Shown here piece after piece: positions 7,198 to 14,465 of a stretch of DNA of 34,349 nucleotides (position 1 is its first letter; each line of letters begins with the position of its first letter). Both the position numbers and the translations under genes were made by a program. The stretch is from the NCBI GenBank assembly GCA_028713995.1, contig JAQTNF010000042.1, forward strand, positions 1-34,349, given 5' to 3'. The notes under the pieces are model-generated. The model was not told the DNA's origin and did not search any database. It saw only the letters and a list, made by a program, of their open reading frames with translations. The stretch is from Deltaproteobacteria bacterium. Lineage in GTDB: Bacteria; Myxococcota_A; Polyangia; JAAYKL01.

Positions 7198-8822
7198 TCT
7201 CCGGGCTTCTGTTCGGGCTTGCGCGCCTCGCGCAGCCACGCCTTGAGCACGCGCGACGCGCTCTCACTCTCGTCCATGAACGCCTGCCGCACCTCTCCCA
7301 CGAGGGCGTTCGGCGAGCCCGGGTTCGCGTTCCCGTTCTGCCCCCCGGCGAGCGCGAGCGCCCGCGGCTGCTGCATGAGCATCTCGAGCTCGCGCACGTT
7401 CCTCGGCAGAGGCAGCATCTCGGCCGGGATCGATTGCGCCTCTGCGCGCCTGCGAAGGGCGAGGAGCGCGAGGAGTATGGCGGCGGCCACGGCCACCCCG
7501 ACGCCGACCGGCAGCCACCTTTGAAGGACCGGCGGCCCCGGGATCGGGACGGGCTCGACCACCTCGGGTGCCTTAAACGGCACGGACTGCACGTTGATCG
7601 TGTCCCCGCGCTTCGCGTCGAACCCGATGGCCCCGCGCACGGCCGTCTCGATCTTGCGCAGCTCCTCGGATGAGCGGGGCACGAACGGCGTGCCCTCCTT
7701 GTTCGTCCCGCCCACGAGGACCGCCACCGAGAGCCTCGTCAGGAGGGCGCCGGGCTGCACGATGTGGCTCACGACCTTGTCCACCTCGTAGTTGCGCGTC
7801 TCGGTCTCGCGCTTCGTGCTCGCGCCCTCGGCGGACGCGACCGGAGGGATTCCTCCCGGCAGGTTGGAGCGGGCGCCCGGCGTGCCCTCGGCGCCGCGCG
7901 ACGTCGAACCGGTCGTTTCGGTCTCGCGCTGCTCGCTGCGCAGCACCGATCGCTCGGGATCGAAGTGCTCCTCGGTGCTCTCGCGCTTCGAGAAGTCGAA
8001 GTCGGCGGCCACGCGCACCACGGTCGCATCGGGGCCCACGATCTTGCCGAGCATCTCGTGCACCCGCGCCTCGGTCTCGCGCTCGAAACGCTTCTTGAAG
8101 TCCATCCCGCTGTCCCCGGCCTCGTACTCGCCGCCGCTCGATGAAAGCAGCCGGCCGCGCGTGTCGACCACCGTGATCTGATCGGGGCTGAGCCCCTCCA
8201 CGCTCGACGCGACCAGGTGCACGACGGACCGTATCGCCCCCTCGGAGAGCTCCCGGCCCTGCTTCAGCTCGACCACCACGGACGCCTGCGCCGGAGACGA
8301 CTGGGCGCCGAGCATCGAGCGCTTGGCGAGCACCAGGTGGACCCGCGAGCCGCGGACCACCTCGAGCCGTCCGATGGTCCGGGCCAGCTCCCCCTCGAGC
8401 GCGCGCGTGAACGCCACGCGCTCCTCGAACTCGGTCATGCCGAAGCGCTGCTGGTCAAAGAGCTCGAACCCCACTCCGCCGCCGGACGGCAGGCCCGCGC
8501 CGGCCAGCTCGAGCCGCAGCTCGTGCACCTGCTCGGCGGGCACGAGGATCGCGTTGCCCTCCCCCTCCAGGCGGTACGGCACCCGCTTAGCCTTGAGCTG
8601 GGTCACGATGGACGAGGCGTCCTGCGCGCTCAGCCCCGAGAAGAGCACCTGCATTTCGGTGCGATCCATCACGGCCAGCATGGCTCCGCCGGCGATCGCC
8701 ACGACGAGCGTCAGGATCATCCCCACGCGCATGATCCGCGGCAGCCTCTGCCAGAAGCCGCGGCCGTCGGCGAGGGCTCTGCTCAGCCATTCCTTGGAAA
8801 CGGGCTCAACCTGTTCGGGCAT
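7194..8822 (-). CDS. fliF: Flagellar MS-ring protein FliF
   Basis: FliF forms the inner-membrane MS-ring on which rod, export gate and C-ring are built. The 542-residue product has an N-terminal membrane helix (about 33-51, VGMILTLVVAIAGGAML), the first ring-building motif region (QVLFSGLSAQDASSIVTQLK, VPYRLEGEGNAILVP, FELFDQQRFGMTEFEERVAF), a large periplasmic part with a low-complexity insert (about 290-335), a second membrane helix near 440-460 (GVAVAAAILLALLAL) and a C-terminal cytoplasmic tail for FliG binding. The ATG has GAGGAG about 9 bases upstream, and fliE ends 14 bp before it. Confidence 0.97.
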   Translation of the reverse strand: MPEQVEPVSKEWLSRALADGRGFWQRLPRIMRVGMILTLVVAIAGGAMLAVMDRTEMQVLFSGLSAQDASSIVTQLKAKRVPYRLEGEGNAILVPAEQVHELRLELAGAGLPSGGGVGFELFDQQRFGMTEFEERVAFTRALEGELARTIGRLEVVRGSRVHLVLAKRSMLGAQSSPAQASVVVELKQGRELSEGAIRSVVHLVASSVEGLSPDQITVVDTRGRLLSSSGGEYEAGDSGMDFKKRFERETEARVHEMLGKIVGPDATVVRVAADFDFSKRESTEEHFDPERSVLRSEQRETETTGSTSRGAEGTPGARSNLPGGIPPVASAEGASTKRETETRNYEVDKVVSHIVQPGALLTRLSVAVLVGGTNKEGTPFVPRSSEELRKIETAVRGAIGFDAKRGDTINVQSVPFKAPEVVEPVPIPGPPVLQRWLPVGVGVAVAAAILLALLALRRRAEAQSIPAEMLPLPRNVRELEMLMQQPRALALAGGQNGNANPGSPNALVGEVRQAFMDESESASRVLKAWLREARKPEQKPGE

Positions 8823-8836
8823 CTAGGGGCTCCTCG

Positions 8837-9139
8837 CTACACGCTCATCCGCATGATTTCGTGGTACGAATCGAGCAACCGGTTCCGGATGGCGCCCACG
8901 AGGCGCAAGGAGATCGCGGACTCCTCGACGGCCAGCATCGTCTCATGGATGTTGTTCGTCTCGCCGGCCGCGAAAGCCGCGTCCATGCTCTCGGCCTGCT
9001 TCATCGTCGCGTTCGCCTTGGCCAAATAGTCGGTGAACAGCTCGGAGAACCCGCTCTCCCGGGGTCTCGCCGCCGCGCCGGGCTGGATCGCGCCGAACTC
9101 GGGGGTCATCGTGATGTTGCCGATGGGCATCTTCCTCAC
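8837..9139 (-). CDS. fliE: Flagellar hook-basal body protein FliE
   Basis: FliE connects the MS-ring to the rod. The 100-residue product matches FliE in length and in its C-terminal helix (NNIHETMLAVEESAISLRLVGAIRNRLLDSYHEIMRM). The start is GTG at 9139, overlapping the flgC stop (GTGA); an ATG three codons later (9130) is an alternative. It sits in the standard flgB-flgC-fliE-fliF order. Confidence 0.95.
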   Translation of the reverse strand: MRKMPIGNITMTPEFGAIQPGAAARPRESGFSELFTDYLAKANATMKQAESMDAAFAAGETNNIHETMLAVEESAISLRLVGAIRNRLLDSYHEIMRMSV

Positions 9140-9573
9140 TCTCCGATCTTGATTGACGACTTGGCCATGCCGGTGGCCGCCTGAAGGGCCGTGACGCCCG
9201 CGTCATAGGCCCGCGAGGCCATGATCATATTGACCATCTCCTCGACCGCGGTGACGTTCGGGTAGGCCACGAACCCGTTGGGATCCGCGTCCGGGTGCCC
9301 CGGATCGTAGACCATGCGCGGCGGATTCTGATCCTCGACGATGTCGACGGTCCTCACGCCGGGGATCTCCCGGGCCAGGGGATCGTTCGCGAGCTCATGG
9401 AACCTGAGGTACACGGGGTCGGTGCCGAAGACCGGGTCCTTGCGCCGGTACGGTCCGCCCTCGGGCGTCCGCGTGGTCTCCGCGTTGGCCAGGTTGGCCG
9501 CGGTCACGTTCAGCCGCGTGCGCTGCGCGGTCAGCGCGCTCGAGATGATCTCCATCGCACTGAAGACGTTCAT
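9136..9573 (-). CDS. flgC: Flagellar proximal rod protein FlgC
   Basis: FlgC is one of the proximal rod subunits. The 145-residue protein shows the rod-protein N-terminus (ISSALTAQRTRLNVTAANLANAETT), the FlgC-type PYRRKDPVF segment and the C-terminal helix (VNMIMASRAYDAGVTALQAA). Length agrees with the family (about 135-150). A strong ribosome binding site (AAGGAGG) lies 5 bases before the ATG. It follows flgB after 13 bp. Confidence 0.96.
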   Translation of the reverse strand: MNVFSAMEIISSALTAQRTRLNVTAANLANAETTRTPEGGPYRRKDPVFGTDPVYLRFHELANDPLAREIPGVRTVDIVEDQNPPRMVYDPGHPDADPNGFVAYPNVTAVEEMVNMIMASRAYDAGVTALQAATGMAKSSIKIGE

Positions 9574-9586
9574 GGCAACCTCCTTC

Positions 9587-9979
9587 TCACCGATCGGTGG
9601 CCGCGTAGCGCAGCCCGCCCAATCGCAGGGCGACGAGCTTGGCCACGGCCTCGAACCGCACGGCGTTGGCGGTCATTCGCGCCATCTCGCGATCGAGGCT
9701 CACATAGTTGAGATCGTTGCCGGGCGTGACCTCGCGCTGCTCCACGACCTCGAAGCCGTTTCCGCCGCCTTCCTCCGACGCCCGGATGTGGCTCCCGTCG
9801 GTCGTGGCGAGGGGCAGGACGTGCCTCCCGCCGTCGCTCTCCCCGGGGCGCACGAGCTCGCGTGGAACGTACCCGGGGGTGTCCACGTTGGCGATGTTCG
9901 CGGAGATGGCGTTCTGCCGCGCCACGTGGAAGTCGAGCGCCCGCGCCATGCCGTCGATGCCCGAGAAGATCGTGTTCAT
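9587..9979 (-). CDS. flgB: Flagellar proximal rod protein FlgB
   Basis: FlgB is the first rod subunit after FliE. The 130-residue product carries the rod signature near the N-terminus (ALDFHVARQNAISANIANVD, then TPGYVPREL) and the C-terminal helix of the family (DREMARMTANAVRFEAVAKL). ATG at 9979 overlaps the stop of the upstream unknown gene as ATGA; the frame is open further upstream but only as a shadow of that gene. A glycine-rich central loop (EEGGGNGFE) replaces part of the usual middle. Confidence 0.95.
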   Translation of the reverse strand: MNTIFSGIDGMARALDFHVARQNAISANIANVDTPGYVPRELVRPGESDGGRHVLPLATTDGSHIRASEEGGGNGFEVVEQREVTPGNDLNYVSLDREMARMTANAVRFEAVAKLVALRLGGLRYAATDR

Positions 9980-11541
9980 CGCGCCGCCTTTCGCTTGCCC
10001 TTGAGCCCATCGACCTCGAGCCGCAACGCGGTCGTCTGCGCGTCGATCCGGGCGATCACGCCCCACCCGCCGCTGCCCCGCCCCGCCTTCACCATCAGCC
10101 GCGCGTAGGTCTCGCGATCGCCCCTCTCGAGCGCCGCCCGCCCGGCCTGATACAGAACGTACGCCGGCAGGGCATCGAGATTCCGCGCCGGTGCGCTCAC
10201 GGCCGCGACCAGCTCGGCCTGGGTCATGACGCGCCCGAGCCAGCCGGCCAGCTCGGCGGGGATGCGTGTTCCGGCGGAAACGATCGCGGCGCTCAAGCCC
10301 CTGACCGCTTCGCCGGGCTTGTCGCCCCGCCGCAACGACGCCTCGGCCACGGCGATCTCGTCCTCCAGGGTGACTCCGGCGAGCAGCCCGCGCGCCGCGA
10401 CCAGATCGATCTTCGCGCCGGCCCAGTTGCCTTGCTGGAGCAGGGCGTGGCCCCGGACCCGGTGCAGGCGACCGCCGATCCAATCCGGGAGCGGCTTCGC
10501 CAGGAAAAAGGAGGCGATCGCCGAGCCGCGCACGTGCTCACCCTCCGCCAGGTACGCCTCGGAAACGAAGGGCGCGAGATCCGCGCTGCGCGCCATGTCC
10601 TCGCTTCCGGACAGCCGCTCCGCGATGCGGGCCAGGACCGTCGCGAAGCCCGAGCGCGACATCTGTCTGAAGATCGGATCGAGCAGGGATGCGATCGCCG
10701 GATCGTCGGCGACCACCTTCGAGCTCTCGATGACGGATTTCGTGATCTGGAAGCGCCCGCCGCTTCGCAGGGCCGACTCGATCCGGCCGAAGGCGAGCCG
10801 CCTCGCGAGCGCCTCGGCCCTCTTCTCGACGTCCGCGGGCGGCCGGGACGCGAGCAGTGAGCGCAGATCGGCGAGGGCCAGATCCCGATCGCCGAGGGCG
10901 CTCGAGCAGAACGCCGACAGGTAGATCGCCTCGAAGGTCGCGGGATCGACCGCTTCGGTCGGGCGACGCGGGCACACCGTGGCCTTGGGTCCGAGCGCCA
11001 CCCACTCGAGCAGCGCCAAGCGGGCGCGATCGAGCAGGTTCTCGCGTCCTTCGGCGGCCACGTTCACGGACAGGATCTCCCGCGCCCTGTCGAACTTCCC
11101 GGCCGCGAGCGCCTCGGTCACGTCGGCAGACATGGGCTCGAGACCTTCGCCCTCGCGGAGCGTGCGCTGCACGAGGCGCTCCGGACGCAGGCGCCCGATG
11201 AGCACGTGGGTCATGCCGCGCCTGCGCTCCGTCGCGAACTCGAGGATGTCCTTGTCGGAAAAGATCTCGACCATCATGCCGGTCGTGGCAAGCGGCACGA
11301 GCCGGTATTTGAGCGGCGTGACGGACAGGGCGAGCTCGACGCGATCCTCGTGCCGCGGATCCCACCGGGCGAAGCGCAGCTCGACGCCCTGCTCGTCGGG
11401 CGACTTGCGCACCTCGACCTTCGGATCGTCGAGCATGACCACGACCAGCTGCTCGAACGAATCCAGCCTCTCGTCGTCCGCACGGGCCGCAACCGCGGCG
11501 AGCGCGACGAAGATCAATGCCGCGTGGACGCTGCACCTCAT
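9976..11541 (-). CDS. Unrecognised secreted helical-repeat protein heading the flagellar operon
   Basis: I do not recognise this 521-residue protein. The ATG at 11541 starts a convincing signal peptide (MRCSVHAALIFVALAAVAARA, cleavage expected before DDERLD). Residues about 25-120 look beta-rich (FEQLVVVMLDDPKVEVR, VELRFARWDP). The rest (about 125-521) is Ala/Leu/Arg-rich paired helices resembling degenerate TPRs (ALGDRDLALADLRSLLASRP, HALLQQGNWAGAKIDLVAAR). It overlaps flgB by 4 bp (ATGA), so it is probably the first cistron of the flagellar operon and may act in the periplasm in basal-body or motor assembly. In-frame starts further upstream (ATG 11571, GTG 11619) lack a ribosome binding site and a signal-like sequence. 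Function is unknown. Confidence 0.75.
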   Translation of the reverse strand: MRCSVHAALIFVALAAVAARADDERLDSFEQLVVVMLDDPKVEVRKSPDEQGVELRFARWDPRHEDRVELALSVTPLKYRLVPLATTGMMVEIFSDKDILEFATERRRGMTHVLIGRLRPERLVQRTLREGEGLEPMSADVTEALAAGKFDRAREILSVNVAAEGRENLLDRARLALLEWVALGPKATVCPRRPTEAVDPATFEAIYLSAFCSSALGDRDLALADLRSLLASRPPADVEKRAEALARRLAFGRIESALRSGGRFQITKSVIESSKVVADDPAIASLLDPIFRQMSRSGFATVLARIAERLSGSEDMARSADLAPFVSEAYLAEGEHVRGSAIASFFLAKPLPDWIGGRLHRVRGHALLQQGNWAGAKIDLVAARGLLAGVTLEDEIAVAEASLRRGDKPGEAVRGLSAAIVSAGTRIPAELAGWLGRVMTQAELVAAVSAPARNLDALPAYVLYQAGRAALERGDRETYARLMVKAGRGSGGWGVIARIDAQTTALRLEVDGLKGKRKAAR

Positions 11542-11554
11542 GGCAGGCGGCAAA

Positions 11555-11570
11555 CGCAAGTCGCATGCCA
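11555..11570 (-). promoter_or_regulatory. Sigma-54-like -24/-12 promoter of the flagellar operon
   Basis: The minus strand reads TGGCATGCGACTTGCG, which matches TGGCACG-N4-TTGCA at 10 of 12 positions, with invariant GG and GC at the right spacing. The predicted transcription start is near 11544, only about 3 bases before the chosen ATG (11541), so the message would be almost leaderless. The neighbouring gene encodes a sigma-54 activator. Confidence 0.55.
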
Positions 11571-11682
11571 TCACGACCCAAGGGCGGACGCTTCGAAAGC
11601 GGGCGATTTCCCCGGCCACGGACCGCGGGAAAGGGGCCGGATTGTCAATGGGGTGACGGTCTTCGCGCAGGAAATATGACGG

Positions 11683-12681
11683 TCAACCGGTGGCGTCGAG
11701 GGTGTCGGGAACGGCGCGCTTCAGCTTCTCGACGAGCGTGGTGCGGTTGAGGCCGAGCAAGTGAGCGGCCTGGTTCTTGTTCCCCGAGGTCTTGCGCAGG
11801 GCCTCGCCGATGTAGTGGGCCTCGATCCTGCGCAGCACGGCCTGGAGGTCGATCCCGTCGCCCGTGAGCGGGCTCACGAAGTCGCCGATCTCCCCGCTCG
11901 AAAGCGCCTCGACATGGGGGAGATCGTGCTCCTCGATCACCGGGCCGGCCGCCATCAGCACGGCGTGCGCCATGGAGTTCTCGAGCTCTCTCACGTTTCC
12001 GGGCCAGTGATGCGCCTCAAGCCGGCGCAGCGCGCCGGACGAAATGCCTTCGATATCCCGGCCGTAGCGTTTCGTCTCCTGCACAAGAAAGTGCCGGGTG
12101 AGCAGCTCGATGTCGCACAACCGCTCCCGAAGCGGCGGAATCCGCAGCTGGATCACGTTCAACCGGTAGTAGAGGTCCTGGCGGAAGAGCCCGTCGCGCA
12201 CCATGCGCGCCAGATCCGCGTTGGTCGCCCCGATCACCCGCACGTCCGCGCGCCGCACGCGAGAGTCGCCCACGGGCGTGAACTCCTTGAATTGCAGCAC
12301 GCGCAGGAGCTTGGCCTGGAGCGCGAGCGGCAGCTCGCCGACCTCGTCGAGGAAAATCGTGCCGCCCTCCGCCACCTGGAAGGAGCCTTCCCGGCTTCGC
12401 AACGCGGTCGTGAATGCGCCTTGCACGTGACCGAAGATCTCGCTCTCGAGCAGGTCCCGCGAGATGGCGGCGCAGTTGACGGCCACGAAGGGCTTGCGGC
12501 CGCGGAGGCTGGCGCGGTGTATGCCCCGCGCGAGCAGCTCCTTGCCGGTGCCCGTCTCGCCGCAGATGAGCACCGTGCAGTCCGTGGGCGCCACGCGCTT
12601 GGCCCGCTCGAGAGTCGCGAACAGTGAGGAAGAGGTTCCGATCATGTCTTCACAGAAACCCGCGGTCCTGTCGTCGCTCAT
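11683..12681 (-). CDS. Sigma-54-dependent activator (AAA+ and Fis-type HTH, no receiver)
   Basis: The 332-residue protein is an enhancer-binding protein that would remodel sigma-54 RNA polymerase. It has a complete AAA+ domain: Walker A GETGTGKE (41-48), Walker B GTIFLDE (107-113) and [20 protein letters not shown] Fis-type helix-turn-helix follows (297-320, [21 protein letters not shown]). There is no N-terminal receiver or sensor domain. The sigma-54 contact loop reads GAFTTA instead of GAFTGA (88-93). ATG 12681 is chosen because AAGGAG lies about 6 bases before it; an in-frame start at 12750 falls inside a sigma-54-like promoter. Position next to the flagellar operon suggests a FleQ/FlrA/FlgR-like role; this is inferred. 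Confidence 0.88.
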   Translation of the reverse strand: MSDDRTAGFCEDMIGTSSSLFATLERAKRVAPTDCTVLICGETGTGKELLARGIHRASLRGRKPFVAVNCAAISRDLLESEIFGHVQGAFTTALRSREGSFQVAEGGTIFLDEVGELPLALQAKLLRVLQFKEFTPVGDSRVRRADVRVIGATNADLARMVRDGLFRQDLYYRLNVIQLRIPPLRERLCDIELLTRHFLVQETKRYGRDIEGISSGALRRLEAHHWPGNVRELENSMAHAVLMAAGPVIEEHDLPHVEALSSGEIGDFVSPLTGDGIDLQAVLRRIEAHYIGEALRKTSGNKNQAAHLLGLNRTTLVEKLKRAVPDTLDATG

Positions 12682-12743
12682 CCCGCTCTCCTTTTTCGAC
12701 CCGTTCGAAGCTCCGCTCTCGCCCTCGTCGACAGCGAGGGCTT

Positions 12744-12759
12744 TGCACAAACGGTGCCG
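12744..12759 (-). promoter_or_regulatory. Sigma-54-like promoter of the activator gene
   Basis: The minus strand reads CGGCACCGTTTGTGCA. It keeps the GGCAC core and TGCA with correct GG-to-GC spacing (9 of 12 consensus bases). The predicted start near 12733 gives a leader of about 52 bases containing the AAGGAG site of the 12681 start. It would imply autoregulation. Confidence 0.45.
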
Positions 12760-12994
12760 AAGATCGCGGAGGTTTGCTCATGAGGCCGACCGATGCGCCA
12801 AGTGCGCGAAAGAGCTACCCAACACAAGCTCTTGCCGAAACCACCCCGCTCTATCGGATGGGCGTTGTTTGAATCGAACGAGGCAGTATTGACCCATCAG
12901 AAATCCCGCCGCCGACCTTGTTATTCCATGTTTTTGTAATTTTTCTCGCAGACAGTAAAAATCCTGCCATATTCCTTACAAGGTTCCGGTATAT

Positions 12995-13071
12995 GTGTCA
13001 TAAAAGGGTGGATATGACCTCAAGTGGTGTCATATCCACCCCCGCCACCAATTCTGAACGTCCATATCCAC
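12995..13071. promoter_or_regulatory. Array of CATATCCAC half-sites (candidate operator)
   Basis: Half-site CATATCCAC occurs directly at 13031-13039 and 13063-13071 and inverted at 13008-13016. The first pair sits in a perfect 13-bp inverted repeat (GGGTGGATATGAC at 13006-13018, GTCATATCCACCC at 13029-13041, 10-base spacer). GTGTCATA also repeats at 12995-13002 and 13027-13034. The direct copies are 32 bp apart, about three helical turns. No T-run follows the hairpin, so an operator or enhancer fits better than a terminator. Confidence 0.5.
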
Positions 13072-13208
13072 AGGCTCCATCGTGCTCATGCGACGTCGGC
13101 TCGACACTTGGCATCGTACCGACGGATCGGAGACCGCTGTCCGGCTCAAGTTCCGGGTTCGCAAGACGATATCTTTTTTTAGTTTTCTTTTCTTAACGTG
13201 AGATCCCG

Positions 13209-14465
13209 ATGAAGACACGCACAAGAACCTCACGACAGCCGTCAGCCGGCTCGATTTCCGGCCGACGCCACCTCTTTCGGACGCGAATGGCCGCGTTGCG
13301 GTTCGTGCCGGGACCATGGCTCCTTGTCGACAGAGAGACGACCGCCGTTCTTGCCGCGAATCGGCCGCTCGAGCAGATCCTCGGAGTCGACAGATCGTGC
13401 CTGTTCGGGCATCCGGTCGCGACGATCACATGCGAAGGGGAAGTCTCGGGTTGGGCCCTCAAGGCACTCGACGCGGACATGATCCGCCTCCCCGGTCTCC
13501 ACGAGGACGTGGGGCTGCGGCGTGCGGACGGTTCTCCGATGCCGGTCGACGTCCACGTCTCGCACCCGCCCGTCTTTAAAAGAAGCCGCGTGGCCTTCTG
13601 TCTCGTGTCCGACCGCACCGAGCAGCGCCGCCTGGAGGGCGAGCTCATCGCGAAGCACAAGGAGATCAGGCGCGCGTTCGCCGAGCTCGAGAGGAAATCC
13701 GCGGAGCTCGCGCTGGCCCAGGAGACCCTCAAGCGGAAGAATCGGGAGCTCGGCGCGTTGTCCGTGGAGCTGAGCAGGGCGGGCGAGCTGGCCACCATCG
13801 GCGAGGTGACGGCGGAGCTGGTGCATCAGTTCTCGAACCCCCTCGCCGCCGCCGTGGGAACCGTGCGGCAGATCGCGAGGCTCACCGCCCCGGACGAGCG
13901 GCCCGAAATCGCCACGGCCGTCGCGGTGCTCCGGAAATCGCTCGACCGCCTGACCGACACGATGGCGGAGGCGCGCCGCCTCTACCGGAGCTCGCGGCCG
14001 CAGGACAAGCCGAAGACCGCGTTCGATCTGGCCGGACAGGTGGAGGGGGCCCTCGCGCTCATGCAGCAGCGCCTGGAGTTGAGCCGGCTCATCGTCCAGC
14101 TCCCGCCCGACCTGCCGAAGATCGCGGGACGCCCCTCCCAGATCCAGCACGTCATCGTCAACCTGCTCGAGAACGCGGTGGAGGCGGCGGGCCCCGGCGG
14201 TACGGTACAGATGCGCGCGTCGCGGATCGATGGGAAGGTCGTGTTCGCGGTCGGGGACAGCGGACCGGGCGTCCCGGAGCCCCTGAAGAGCAGGATTTTC
14301 GAGCCGTTCTACACGACGCGTCCTCAGGGAACCGGGCTGGGGCTCGCCCTGGTCCGCCGCAACCTGGACGCGGACGGCGCAACCATAGAGGTGGGAAAGT
14401 CCGCCCACGGCGGAGCGGAATTCCGGATCGCATTTCCGGTCGCGCACCGGGAAGGGGAACAATGA
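13209..14465 (+). CDS. PAS sensor histidine kinase
   Basis: This 418-residue soluble kinase has no membrane helix. It holds a PAS-like domain (about 30-140, PWLLVDRETTAVLAANRPLE), a coiled coil (140-190), a dimerisation/phosphoacceptor helix with His206 (LVHQFSNPLAAA) and an ATPase domain with N box VNLLENAVEA (Asn322), G1 GDSGPGVP, F box FEPFYTT and G2 GTGLGLAL. The layout resembles FleS/FlrB/FlgS kinases that act with flagellar sigma-54 activators. It overlaps the next receiver gene by ATGA, which makes that its likely partner. The ATG at 13209 has only a weak ribosome binding site (GTGAGA); an ATG at 13287 is possible. Confidence 0.88.
   Translation: MKTRTRTSRQPSAGSISGRRHLFRTRMAALRFVPGPWLLVDRETTAVLAANRPLEQILGVDRSCLFGHPVATITCEGEVSGWALKALDADMIRLPGLHEDVGLRRADGSPMPVDVHVSHPPVFKRSRVAFCLVSDRTEQRRLEGELIAKHKEIRRAFAELERKSAELALAQETLKRKNRELGALSVELSRAGELATIGEVTAELVHQFSNPLAAAVGTVRQIARLTAPDERPEIATAVAVLRKSLDRLTDTMAEARRLYRSSRPQDKPKTAFDLAGQVEGALALMQQRLELSRLIVQLPPDLPKIAGRPSQIQHVIVNLLENAVEAAGPGGTVQMRASRIDGKVVFAVGDSGPGVPEPLKSRIFEPFYTTRPQGTGLGLALVRRNLDADGATIEVGKSAHGGAEFRIAFPVAHREGEQ

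Larger units (their letters stand above)
12682..13208. other. 527-bp divergent regulatory region
   Basis: This gene-free stretch separates the minus-strand activator from the plus-strand kinase operon. Most of it, especially 12900-13200, is clearly richer in A and T than the genes around it. It holds the sigma-54-like site at 12744-12759, a 13-bp inverted repeat with related half-sites (12995-13071) and a T-rich run at 13170-13195. I saw no convincing reading frame or RNA gene. Confidence 0.7.

Noticed and set aside
11643-11648. Perfect minus-strand TTGACA considered as a sigma-70 -35 box
   Set aside because: No -10-like sequence follows at 16-18 bases; the spacer region is GC-rich.
13006-13041. 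13-bp inverted repeat as a transcription terminator
   Set aside because: No gene ends nearby, no T-run follows on either side, and the half-site recurs outside the hairpin.
13141-13150. CTTGAGCCGG on the minus strand as a fourth copy of the ECF-linked motif
   Set aside because: Only 9 of 11 bases agree, and it lies about 460 bases from the next gene in that direction; a 9-base match is expected by chance in a window of this size.
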